Source of the DNA: Pachypanchax playfairii
Taxonomy: Eukaryota > Chordata > Actinopteri > Cyprinodontiformes > Aplocheilidae
DNA length: 64,000 nucleotides
Assembly: GCA_006937955.1 (NCBI GenBank)
Contig: SSNP01000002.1
Location: 9,679,336 to 9,743,335, forward strand
Reading direction: 5' to 3'
The notes beneath the pieces are model-generated. The model saw nothing but the letters and a program-made list of their open reading frames with translations, had not been told where the DNA came from and made no database searches. Below are positions 12,201 to 23,432 of this stretch, piece by piece. The position numbers were made by a program, and so were the translations under genes. The stretch's first letter is position 1. Each line of letters opens with the position of its first letter.

Positions 12201-15200
12201 CGGGAGAACCACTTAATTTTTTTTTTTTCCATTTTTTTTTCTTTTTAATCTTCACAACATATTTTTCTCCATGCTGTGTTAAAATGTTTTTAATGGGCAT
12301 GAAAAAAATATGTTAAGCTAATTTGTTATGCAAATTAAGGATAGCAGCTTTAAGAAGCCATAAATGCTCATTTACCTGTGTACCTTTAGGAATTAAAACT
12401 TTCCTTTCGATCAGTCTTATAGTTGGTGTTAGCTTATCCTGATCCATCCCTTTAGTTATGCCGCTAAAGGCTTGGGCTATATTAGGACATACTGACAACA
12501 TCTCTTCACATTGTTGTCTTTTCTCCATGTTTTTACTTGTTATTAGAATTGTATCATTTAATAAATTTGTGATGGCGGATTGTGTGTTGAAATAAAGATT
12601 GAATAAATATATTTATATAAGCTTTTTCAGCTGTAAACATCAAGATGCTGAGGCTAAAAAATTAGAATGTTTAATTTAATATCTAAATATGTGTTTCAGT
12701 TTATACAATTACTGATATGTTAATATTGATTAGTCCAGTTTTAACATTTGTTCCATTCAGTCACCTTTTACTCTCAGTCATTGACTGTTATATTTCTTTC
12801 ATGGCTTAATTCATTCAGCTAAACTGTGATAGATTACTGAGCATTCTTTCATTGTTATGCAACACCTCAAGGATGTAAATCCTTGTTGCCATGAGCTCAT
12901 TACTGGCCACTGGTGCATAGTGTGAGTGGCTAATGGGGTAAAGTTTTTACATAATCATTTTAGGCCTTCGGTGGGATTTTTTTTTGTGGCTGTCTGAACA
13001 AATATAATGATTATGAATTCTCTGAAAATAATTACTTTATTGGAAATTGATTCTAAACTGAGTAACTTGCAGAATGCTTATCTTTGGTATTTAAGTTGAT
13101 CTTATTATGATTGACTGAGATTAATTGCCTGATATCCTCAAGAGATTCTGCAGATTAGTATTCTTGTTGTGTTGTCAATAAGGTCCCATCTAGGTTAATT
13201 GGAACTACAGGCTCCTCTGTTCTGTCAGAGGAAAGTTCACGCCCACGCAGCATAAAAGTATTGCTCAGATTAGCAGGAAAACTTTCAACAAGCCCAACTC
13301 AAGATTGTACTTTTAATCCCTTCATACTGTGGAAGTAGCATTTTTATGACTATTATAGATGTTATATCATGTTTTCATGAGTCTTGAATCTGAGACTGAA
13401 ACATCCATTAGATACACCTCCATCATGGTCTTTGCCTTGACTTTTTTGTAAATGTGGCTTTTTTTTCAGGGTCCCCCTTTAACCTGAGGGTCCAGGTAAA
13501 TGACATGCTGAATCAGCAGCCCTTGAGCCAGGCACGAGTGGAGCTTTTCATCAACTACACTAAGAAACTCTCAGCTTTAAGTGGGAAGGACGGCAGTGCT
13601 TTGCTTCATGTTCCTTACCACTCAGGCCTGCCCATCGCAGTTGTAACCAGCAAGATTGGCTACATTTCTAATCTGCTGCCTTGTAAAACCAACAGAACAC
13701 CAAGTAAGTTTGTTCCTAATAAGTTATACAAACAGAAACACACAAATACAGTTTGGACTTTAATGCAAAGTCAAGTTTCTGGTCCTAACTTAGCTCCTTT
13801 TAAAGTGACAGCTCCCAGATGTTAGCTGTGTTTATTTTGGGGTCTAATCTTTATTCTTTCAGAGTTCTGTGGCAGCAGGAAATAGAATCTTCATACTTGA
13901 ACAAATGTTTTGAACGTTAGAAAAGTTTGTCTCTTCAGTGCTGAATGCTACACTGCCATCTAGTGGGAAAACACTAAAACTTAAAACACTAATATTTTGG
14001 CATGTTTCTCCTCTTTTCTCTCTTATTGTTGCAGTATATTCATCATTGACTGTTTCACTGCTCAGACTGAATCAAGGGAACATCTGGCTCTTTGAAGATT
14101 CAGTCCTGGTCACTGGCAAAACACCTGGTACTGTAAATGTTTTTACTTTATCAATGTACTTATTTAAATATAAATGAAATGTGATATACGGAAGATTTAT
14201 TGCTCTTTTTTTCTTTTGTTTTAAGATGTCTCTTCCCAGCCTGTGGTCATGTTTCCTCAGACACTTCTGAACCTGACGCACAGCAGGAACATCACCTCCA
14301 TCAAAGCTTTTGTCACTGTTTCTAAAGTGACATCAGAACAGCACGAATCTCTAAACACGCTCGGTATCCTGATCAGTAAATCAGGTATAATATTTGTTAT
14401 TGAAACATTACACAGCATCTCACAGAACTAATGTTAGTGATCATTAATCTAATCAGATAATATGTCACTTCATTTTTCTTTTTTATCATGTAAGCCTGAA
14501 ACGGAATGTTTCAAACTGTGCAAAATTTATTTGTTAACTGGAAAGTTTTAAAGTTTGCAGCTAAAATTCAAACATCAGCTTTTTAATAAAAATTGTAATA
14601 AAAATAAAGCTGAGACGTGCACCGATGGTTTAATGTACAAACTGTTTAAAGACATGTAAAGGGAAGCAACATCTAATAAAAAGTTAAAGCTCCTGCCAGT
14701 GGCTCATAAAGTTCGCCATGGTAACCACACCCCTGTGTTTTATTTCTGAGCTAAATAGCTCCAAATCCAGTTTCTGGGGAAAACTTTTGCAGCCAGTTGT
14801 GAGTTTTGTCTATGTTGCACATGCTGATTCTATTTTTATTTGCACACTCAGCATGATTTATTCCAGTCTTTTGTTGCATGCACAATAAATTTCACAGATA
14901 AGATCATTTTTACATTACTGAAATTCGTCAAAAAAAAACTTAAAGAAGACAAATAAGAGAAAATTTTACACGTTAAAAACAGAAGAAAAGTCAAAGGCCA
15001 GTGAAAAACTTTAAACATTTAAAAATCCTGAAGAACTTCCAGTCAAGACTACACTACAGTACACTACAGAGATGACTTTAAAAGTTCAACTGCTCTGAAC
15101 AAAAAGATAAAAAGCAAAGCAGTGGCTGGCTGAAGACTTTTACACAGGAACATTTCAGTCTTTTTTACTTCAGCGTTTTCCTGTTGCATCCAGGTTATGT

Positions 15201-17825
15201 CAGCGTGGCGTTAAACCCGGTAGCAGCTGTCAGTGTGCAGCTTTTCTCAGGAGATTCAGAGCTGCGTGTAACTGGGCCGATCCAGATCAGCCTCGGTGTT
15301 CCTGACAGCTGTGGACTTCGAGTTACAGATGTTGTTCCAGCATGGTTCTTTAATCAAACTACTGGTGAGTACAAATCAGAATCAGATTCAACACACAAGC
15401 TGATAATTCATCCCCATCATAGCTTAAGTTGTGTTGTATGATTGAGCTTCTCTTCAGTTAAAGCTGTTCTGTGGATCATTTCATTTATTTTTAATTCTAG
15501 AAGATGATCCAAACTCATTTCTGACTGAATCCTATTTTCTAATCATTGATCAGATTATGTTTTTTAGAGAAACATGACTGCAGATGAGTTTCTGACATCA
15601 TTATAGACAGCAGATCTGCAGATTTTTATCCCGTTTGCAGAAACATGAAAACTGACAATAGTTTTGTTTGAATCAAATGTGATGTTTACTCCAAAGGGTT
15701 GGATTCATTGTGTTTTTCATGGTTTTAATTAGATTCAATTATGAATTATTCTTGTTGTGTTATTAATCAACATTGATGTGCTTATGTTCTCTGTAGGAGG
15801 ATGGATGAGAAAAGGACTTGGAAAGATGATGCTGGTGGATGGAAAACTCACATGGATGTTTACAGCTCCTCACCTGGGTCACTGGATCGCAGCACCTTTA
15901 TCTTCCACCGTAGGCACGTTTGCACCATCAACTTTACACACCCAAATTTGTTGTTACCCTTCCACATTAAACAAATAAAATAACTACTGTATCTCAGGCC
16001 ACAAAGCTCCAGTCTCATCTCATTTGGGGCTCATCAAAACACATTTAGCTTAATTCCAACACACACGTGATCATACCAATAGATACCAATTCAGGTTAAA
16101 CACTTAATTTGAAACATTATAAATCAGATTAACTGTCACTTTAGGGGGAAACAGATCTGTTCAAACTATTTTAGCAGAATTTATTTATTTTTACAATTTG
16201 ACTTGTTTCCTCTGTCACATGACATAAACATGCAGGTAAACATGAGGCAGGTGTTTTTACTTGGATCACTTTTCAGGAGAAAACTACAAGAGAACCAACA
16301 TTGTATTTATTAAATTTATGTTTGAGCTTCTTGTAATTATTTTTTGGACCTTCTCTGATCTTCTGTAGATTCCTTTGGACTCGCTACCCTGGAGGATTTT
16401 ATTTCATCTAATTTATTTTTCCTGATGACTCTTCTCGGTGGAACACTTGTTCTTGTCTTCTGCACTCTGACTGGGCTGTTATATTATTGCAGGTATCAAA
16501 CTATTACTCTGATTAATATTTGTAAGATGAATGTCATAATTCCAGATTTTTAGTCTTTTGTTCAGGAATGTTGCTTTTTATGAAGCTCACAGTTGTTAAT
16601 ATGTGAATCAAACTACATGTATCATGAGAGAACTGAACATAGAGCATCAAAGCAGGGGATCAACATCATTTCATATGAAAAATGAATCACAAATGCAGTT
16701 TTTCAGAAAGAAAATGAATCAAGTCAAGCATTAAAACTTAAAGTTGATAACCTTTGAAACTTTGCATGTGAATTAACAAGAATTAATTTTAATTATATTT
16801 AATATCAGTGAGAAACAAGCTTAAATATTGTCCCTTCTGCAGCTTAACAGTGTCAATTAAGTCTGTAACAGACATGTTATTAATTGATTATTAATATTTG
16901 TCTATTTTAAAGGAAACAACCCAGTGAAAATAAAACCAGGATGTTTGCAGCTGGGATGAAAAAGGACCAAACCACTTCCACATGTCAGGAGGACGTCTCT
17001 GAAACGTTTTTAGGAAAAGTTTGTTATACGTCAGATGTGCAGAACCAAACTCTGACAGAAAGGCAGCACATCCAGTGCAACGCCTCCTTCACCTCAGGGC
17101 ACAGCAGTGATGTAATCATGAACCCAAGAGCCGTGGCCGTTGAGCTTCACACTGAGCTGAGTGATGTTGCTTCTGAACAAACTGGACTTCCTGCATCTCT
17201 CACAGATAGTTTCTTCTTCTACAACCAACCTGTCGCAATTCTTCCTGCTTCAGCATTTTTTAATTTAGAGGAAGAACCGGAGCAGGCCAACTGGAGCAGG
17301 TCGGCCACTCTGCCACGAGTGGGAACTTCAAATGGAGCTGCTACAGAAACACAAAGGACAGAAAGCTTCACCCAGACACTGCAGAACGCTCCCTCTGCAA
17401 CCAAGAGCAACGTGGTAGAACCTGAGGACCAGCTTGGAGGGTTAGAAAGCTCTCAGGCAGCCGACAACACATCCAGGGGTCCTTTCAGCCTCCCAGAGTC
17501 CGTATCAGTACCAGGGACATTAAATAAAATCGGGAAGAACAGACATTCAGTCCATACCTTCTCATGTTTATCTGAAACCCCGTCACATCAGCCTCCTCGG
17601 GCCTGGTTTGTATCACTGGAGGGAAAACCTGCAGCTGAGATTCGTTATGCCGTGTCGGAGCAGCAGAGGAGACGGAGGCCCATCGAGAGTCGAGAGACCA
17701 GCTTAGACTCGGGGGTGGACATGAGTGAACTCAATCAGACATCTGGAAGGAGAACCGTGATGCTGGAGCGAAACGCCACTTTTGTTAAAAGCACATGTAG
17801 TAATAAACACACACCTCCGCAGTAA
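9294..17825 (+). CDS. fam171b: FAM171B-like single-pass membrane protein, complete, 8 exons
   Basis: Coding exons: 9294-9474, 13470-13703, 14035-14127, 14226-14384, 15194-15364, 15797-15913, 16369-16492 and 16913-17825, giving 663 residues. Exons 2-6 are all phase 1-1 and multiples of three. The protein has a signal peptide (about 1-23), an ectodomain beginning with the 'FNLRVQVND' block and carrying several N-X-S/T sites, 'NIWLFEDSVLVTGK' and 'HLGHWIAAPL' motifs, a membrane helix at about 334-358, and a cytoplasmic tail. Tail motifs known from FAM171 proteins are present: 'KKDQTTSTC', 'SRSATLPR', 'ESVSVPGTLN' (about 555), 'PRAWFVSLEGKP' (about 588) and 'TSLDSGVDM' (about 624). Oddities: the intron after exon 6 uses a GC donor, and translation stops soon after 'ATFVKST', whereas the human protein as I recall it (about 826 residues) continues much further. 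FAM171 function is poorly known. Downstream calcrl supports orthology. Confidence 0.93.
11736..12353 (+). mobile_element. TTAA-flanked inverted-repeat element in fam171b intron 1
   Basis: TTAA occurs at 11736-11739 and 12350-12353. Next to these the termini are imperfect inverted repeats: left begins 'agctgatatacctgattt', right reversed begins 'agctgctatccttaattt'. TTAA duplication is typical of piggyBac-type insertion. The interior (about 610 bases) encodes no transposase, so it is non-autonomous. It contains CCAAT-type boxes, a C-run, and a short ATG-to-splice-donor module (ATG at 11921; 'caccagtaag' donor with exon end at 11935; five codons, M-A-E-S-P). Confidence 0.6.
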
Positions 17826-18200
17826 CAACAGGTGTGTTTTTACCTAAACACAGTAAGATTAGAGTTAAACCTCCAGATTAAAATAGTTTCTCTTGTCTCA
17901 GTCTGAAATAAATCCAAACAGGAAGAGTGATGAATCTGAATTCCAGATTGATTATTTGTTCACTTCTTGATAAATGAAACAATGTTCAGGACCTGAAAGA
18001 CTAATATTATTTCTGTGTATTTGTGTGTGATGTGGTGGATTTTCTTCATCTAATCCACAGAATTAACCCTGAATGGTGTGATTTATATGAAACATGTTCA
18101 TCCATGCAGCAGAAACAACTGCAGAACACAGCTTGTGTTTTCGTAAGTTCGACTGTATCACCACAAACTCCAAATAAATAAAACAGTTTGATCTTTCATA
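17826..18200 (+). other. fam171b 3' UTR with candidate poly(A) signals
   Basis: After the stop codon there are AATAAA hexamers near 17906 and a cluster near 18171-18182 and 18199. These are candidate cleavage signals for fam171b. Which one is used cannot be decided from sequence alone. Confidence 0.4.
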
Positions 18201-19970
18201 ATAAAAAGTGACATTTTGTGCCGATTCAGTAACTGTTTCTGAAATAAAACCAAACTGAGGAACATTTACGTCAGTTTGCTGTTAGGAACTGAATGTAAAG
18301 GAACTCCAGTGATGGCTGTTAATGATAATTATTGTGCTGTTGTAGTAGCAGTTATAATAATATATTTTTCAAAAATGTAAAATCATTCTTTAAACTCTAA
18401 ATAGCTTTGTCTGCAGTACATTAATACTAGCAATAAAAAAATTTAATAGAAGTTACATTCATTGATTCTATATTATTATTACATCAAGATTATTATTTTT
18501 ATTATTGTTATATTGTATTTATTCATGTTTAACCATTAAGGATCAAGAATTTCCCACATCAGTCTGTCTGACTTCTTTTTTAGTTAGTTTATTTACGTGG
18601 ATTTGAATTGAACGCTGTTAATTATCAGAGTAAAAATCAATATTTGAAGACATTCTTGGGAAACTAGATCCTGTATAAACAGATGTTGCTTCAGGTCTGT
18701 GATGATGTCTCATCTGGAAACAAGAGTGAAAAAACCCAAAGTGACTGAACTTCCACATGCACGGTGACATCCTAAATATCAGTCGCACAACAGTGTTATA
18801 AAGAGATCTGTGCATCATCTGGTTGGTTCTGGATCCCTGATGATGCGGCCGAACATTGGATAAGACAGAAGAAAACTCAGAGGGAGGTTTTACAAAAGTG
18901 AGAGAAAAGTTTGGTAAACTAATAAAAAAAATACTGTCTGCGTCTCTTGCAACATTTTTGTGTCCATGATACAGTTTTGCCCTGAACCTGGTTTTATACT
19001 CACTGTTGTGATTTGCTTCTCTTCTTGACGTCATTAGTTGTACCTGAACACACCACCTGGTGGCGGTGTTGAATCACGAGGTATCAAGAGGTAAACTCAC
19101 ATTCTCCATTACAAGGACCTTATTTCCAAAGTCAGATCCACATATTCGTTCAACTTAATTAGTTCCAATGAAGGAAATTTTATGGCACGCTTCTCACTCA
19201 TCTTGCAAATTGCTAAACCTCTGAACTCACCTCCATCCCATCTTTATTATTCTGATTTCTGCAATAACTTCTGCAATATTTTCACAACAAAAAATCCAGC
19301 ACATTCACCAGCAGCTCATCAGTTAATGTGCTTAATGTACTTCCAGTTTTACTTCATATCCAAAAGTAATAACTGTCCTTAATTCTTTCAAATAATCACG
19401 TGGTCCTCAAATGGAAAACAAAACAACACAATCAAAAATTTGATCTTAAAATCTAAATGTTTTATTCATAAATGCTGTTTCCTAAAGGTTTCTCTGGTGT
19501 TGGATTTTTTTGTTTATGACTCAAATTCACATAAAAAGTCTTGAAACATCAATTTATTTAGGCTGTATGACAATTTAATTCATTTTGTTAATAATGTCCT
19601 CTAAATCTTTTTAATCTCATTTATACATTTTCTTTAAATAAAGATTTGTTCAGCTGTCTTATTGCTTATTTGTGATGTTTTATCATGTGGATACAGGTTT
19701 TTTTTTCAGTTTCAAATTTTAAATAAAGTTTTGAAACAAAATGCCTGTGATGAATCAGGAAAGACGTTTCTTTTTTGTTGTCAAAATTAACATTATATAA
19801 TTTATTATATTGTATAAAAACACTAATAAGAACTTTTGGAATCTCAAAACATAAAAGAAGAATAAGATGAAACATACAGGAGAGTTAAAACTCAGAATTC
19901 ATACAAAATCCCTAAAGACAGTAAGATTAGAGTCTTTCTGGTTCAAGTTCCATCACAAAAATGTACGGGC
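18201..19970. other. Intergenic spacer between fam171b and the CARD gene
   Basis: AT-rich sequence with TA- and ATT-rich runs around 18350-18520. No convincing coding exon on either strand. The 138-residue minus frame at 18618-19034 shows no domain, no splice-site pattern and no resemblance I recognise, so it is not called. Confidence 0.55.
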
Positions 19971-19973
19971 CTG

Positions 19974-19993
19974 GCGCAATGCATTGTGGGTAA
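19974..19993 (-). promoter_or_regulatory. ZNF143/THAP11-like (SBS) motif
   Basis: Read on the minus strand this is ttacccacaatgcattgcgc, a close match to the SBS promoter element recognised by ZNF143 and associated with THAP11. It lies about 200 bases upstream of a plausible non-coding first exon and about 550 upstream of the CARD gene's start codon. SBS sites cluster near vertebrate transcription starts, so it may mark this promoter; it could instead be part of an old repeat. Confidence 0.45.
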
Positions 19994-20169
19994 CATTGTC
20001 TGACAGCTGCTGGCACTATTTCGCTCCAAATAAATGTAGATCTTCATTTCAGCATATTTACACACTTCGTTCTGAACTGCAGTTTGTTGCTGCTGAAGAT
20101 TAAAAAATATCAACTGGAATTTTTTTTATTTCCAGCTGCTTTCAGTTTGTGAAGCCACGCCTACTTACA

Positions 20170-20243
20170 GATGACGCGTCTGTTTTCTGCTATTGGAAGT
20201 GAAATCTTTCCGAACGGACCAAGACTTTCGGTTCTAGGACAGG
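20170..20243 (+). other. Possible 5' UTR exon of the double-CARD gene
   Basis: A short CpG-containing stretch ends in 'ggttctaggacag|gtttga', a usable splice donor at 20244. The coding exon begins at a good acceptor ('ccacttcag|gac', exon from 20540) three bases before the ATG. A non-coding first exon here is therefore likely, but its start is a guess. Confidence 0.35.
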
Positions 20244-20542
20244 TTTGATTTATTTATTACTTTCCAAAGTTCGACTCTGTCAGTTCAAAGTAATGAACAA
20301 TTTATAAAAAATAAATAAATCGAAAGTATCTGTGAGAGGGAAAAAATCGAATTTAAATGAGAATCTGTTGAGTTTCTATTCTGTGAATCTGAAAGCTTTA
20401 GCTGTCCCTATAAAAAAGATCTAATCTTCTTGGACTTTTTGTTTAGTCCACACATTTACTGTTAATTAAGATTTTATCCAACCTCAACCAAAACTTTGTC
20501 TTGTAACAGTGACACAGATCATGTTCTGTCCCACTTCAGGAC

Positions 20543-23040
20543 ATGGACCAGCTGGTGGACAAGTTGAGGTCTCAGCAGGAGACTCTAAGTTTGTGGCTTT
20601 CAACTGACCCTGATCTCATTCTTGATAAATGGGGTGATATTTTATCAGTGAACGACCATAAAGAGGTAACAAAGCATGAAGATGCAGCTCAGAAGATTCG
20701 AGAACTTCTGAAAATAATCATCAAGAAAAAAAAAGAAACCTGCTTCATTAAGATTCTGATGAACAATCTGGAACACTTCCGTCCACTGCAGAACTTTTTC
20801 TTTGCAGGTCTGTGAAAGTCTCTTCACTGATCAGACATCTACCTGAGTCTGGAGTTCTGATGGTGTTTCCTGTTTGCAGACTCGCCACATCCAACAACAT
20901 TTGCTGATGATAACAGTGTCGTGTCGTCCAGAGTGATCACAGACACATCGGCTAAATCTTTCTTATTTAATGTGGAGATTGAAGGCAAACCAGGACGTAA
21001 AAGATCTGGTAGGAATAAAAATCCCTCGTTCTTCAGGAATTATGAGTAAATGAATCAGTGATAAAAGAAAGTTCTTCTTTGTTTTTAGGAAATGTAACAG
21101 CAGATTATACTGCACAAGGTATGAGTGTGAGCTGTACTGATAAACTACACCGTGTCACTGCTGATGGAGACATCAACTTCTCAGTCACTCTGAAACCGTC
21201 ACATTCAGGTAACAATGCTGTGCAAAAGTTTTAAACCACCCCTCATATCAAACTTCAAATTTTTGAAATTTGACTTTTATTTTACCAGGTAGAATTGTGA
21301 GATCTATTTTTTTTATAACTGTTTCTTTTTCAAGATTGTTTCAAGATTGAACGTGCAACTGTTGGAGTCATTTTAGTATAATCTTCCAGCAAATCTCAAT
21401 ATACATGTAAAAAGTACATCATTACAGCTGTTCTAACATCTGGTTAGTGTTCAGAGTGTTTACATGAGATCAAGATCAACTCCAATAGAAAATCCATCCA
21501 GTGGTTCATGAGATATTTAGCTAACATCACAAACAAACAAAAACAGGACGTTTAGTAAACTACTGTGGCTGTAAGCACCTTGTTAGAAATAGTTTTTAAT
21601 CACCTTTTGAACGTTGCTAAAATCCAACATACTGTATGCTATCAAAGACAGACCAGGAAATGAAATGATTATCAATGATTTTGTGTCGACACATCTTAAT
21701 TATTGTAATTCTTTGTTCACTTGTTTTAATAAGTCCACTCTTAACAGACTGTCCAAAATTCAGCTGCCAGACTTTTAACAGGACTCCCCCCTCTCCCCCC
21801 CGTCATCCTCATATCGCTGCATTGACTGGCTCCCAATCAAATTCCGTATTGATTTTAAACATTTAGTTTTAACTTTCAGAGTGTTAAGAGGTCCAGCCTC
21901 TGGTCTTCTGGCCAGAACCTTCTTGTGGTCCCCAAGACCCGCTATAAGACCTGAGGAGATCTGTCCTGCCCCCAGACTTTGGAATGCCCTTCCTTTATTG
22001 CTCTGTGTGGACGACTCTGTGGACACGTTTAAAAAGGGACTAAAGACATTATTTTTTAGGAAAGCCTTTTGTTGACGAGTTGTTTTTTTTATTTCTTTTA
22101 TCTTTTACATCTTATGTTACTGTTTTTATCCTTTGTGAAGCACTTTGTGATTTTTATCTGTGAAAGATGCTGTATAAATAAATAATACTTACTTACTAAA
22201 TAAAATAATTACTTACTACTGTGGCTGTGTGCAACATTATAAAGCATTTATAAATTTGATCCTTTCTGTTACATGTAATTAATAAAAGCTACAATGAAAA
22301 TGTATTAATATTAATCTATATAGTTATTTTTTTCTGTTCAGCTGCTGGAAATCCTGCAGATGTTTCTTCTCGGATCACTGAGCCTCATTCATCTGGTTAT
22401 AGACAAGTAAGAATCCTGCACCAGAACGACTTATTAGAAACACACAGTTCCTGCATTAAATGATTTTTGTGTTTGGAGGATTGATCCTATTTAACAGCAA
22501 ACAGGAACCCAAATCACACCCTGTATATACAGATGGATACATGAGATGTTTTCAGTACATCTCAGTAGATATCTTTTCACTCAAAAAGCTGAAAAAAATG
22601 GTAAAAGAGTTTATAGAAAGCATTAAAACTACACGTCAAAGCTAAATGTCTGTAGATATTAATCATATCAGCTGGTTTGTTGTTGTTGTTTATTGATAAT
22701 TATTATTTTAGAGTCATACTAAAAGCTTTTATCTGTGTTTTTACAGGACCAGGCTGTGAAAACAATCACTGAACACAAAGTTCAGCTCATTCAGTTCCTG
22801 ATGTCAGATCACATACACATACTGCAGCATGTGCACCAAAACCACATAGTCACTGACAGACAGTATCAGGATCTGAAATCATATTCCAGACCAGGAGAAG
22901 CTGTTACCAACCTGATTGATCTGGTGATCGGTAAAGGTCCAGATACTAGTGCTAAGTTTCTCCAGGTTCTAAAGGATCATGAAGTTGTCAGTACATATCC
23001 ACAGCTGAAAGATATTTTAAACACAGACGATCAACTTTAA
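20543..23040 (+). CDS. Double-CARD protein, 290 residues, 5 coding exons
   Basis: Coding exons: 20543-20807, 20880-21008, 21089-21208, 22342-22406 and 22747-23040. Every junction has a consensus acceptor and a GT donor, and phases agree (1,1,1,0). Residues 1-88 (exon 1) have the helical spacing of a CARD, with 'PDLILDKWGDIL' and 'AAQKIRELLKIIIKK'. Residues 194-290 (last exon) are a clearer CARD: 'LIQFLMSDHIHILQHVHQ', 'IVTDRQYQDLKS' and 'NLIDLVIGKGPDTSAKFLQ'. The middle (89-193) is polar, unrecognised, and contains two similar short stretches ('VVSSRVITDT', 'DVSSRITEPH'). There is no nucleotide-binding, caspase or leucine-rich domain and no signal peptide, so a cytosolic adaptor or decoy in inflammasome or cell-death signalling is inferred. 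ASC-, CARD8- or NLR-derived origins are possible. A poly(A) signal follows at 23213. Confidence 0.75.
21660..22200 (+). mobile_element. LINE 3' fragment (L2-like) in intron 4 of the CARD gene
   Basis: Across two frames the plus strand encodes the C-terminal end of a non-LTR reverse-transcriptase protein. Recognisable blocks are 'HPHIAALTGSQSN', 'LTFRVLRGPASGLL', 'CPAPRLWNALPLLL' and 'VDTFKKGLKTLFFRKAF'. It is followed by the typical L2-type tail 'gcactttgtgatttttat...gctgtataaataaat' ending in short tandem repeats near 22170-22200. Stops and a frame change show that it is dead and 5'-truncated. Confidence 0.8.
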
Positions 23041-23212
23041 TGGAGATCGTGTGAAAGGGATTCACTGCCTGGCTGATGAAACAGACATCAGTATGTTTAA
23101 GTTGTGTTCTTTTAAAAGTTGCATATAGAGAACATCTAACAAGTCATTTCATCTGGACTTGTATTTAATTTAAATTTCCAAATGTTATCCATGTTTTAAT
23201 TATTTTAAAAAA

Positions 23213-23218
23213 AATAAA
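23213..23218 (+). other. Candidate poly(A) signal of the CARD gene
   Basis: An AATAAA hexamer in an A-rich stretch about 170 bases after the stop codon of the double-CARD gene. It is the first good match downstream, so a short 3' UTR is likely. Confidence 0.5.
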
Positions 23219-23432
23219 AGTATCAATTACATCCTGAAATCAAGCAGCCTGTTGTACTTTATAAATTCACCACTAGAGGTCGCAAGTGTACAAGATTTGT
23301 TTTAGACTCCTTGAGTTTTCTTAAAGAGTTCCTTCCATTAAAAACAGTTTTTCTGAGGTTTCTGTTGAATATTTTAGCTCCACAGGTGTTCTTACCTTCA
23401 TAGTGGGTGTGAAAACAGGTCAACAAGTAACC

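Noticed and set aside
13454..13825. 123-residue frame taken as a stand-alone gene
   Set aside because: Only 13470-13703 is coding. The rest reads into the introns on both sides of fam171b exon 2.
15901..15983. Read-through of fam171b exon 6 to a stop at about 15983, giving a secreted short form
   Set aside because: It would remove the membrane helix and cytoplasmic tail. The GC donor restores the family structure exactly, so read-through is at most a minor isoform.
18618..19034. 138-residue minus-strand frame downstream of fam171b
   Set aside because: No recognisable motif, no plausible promoter or poly(A) context, and no splice-site pairing.
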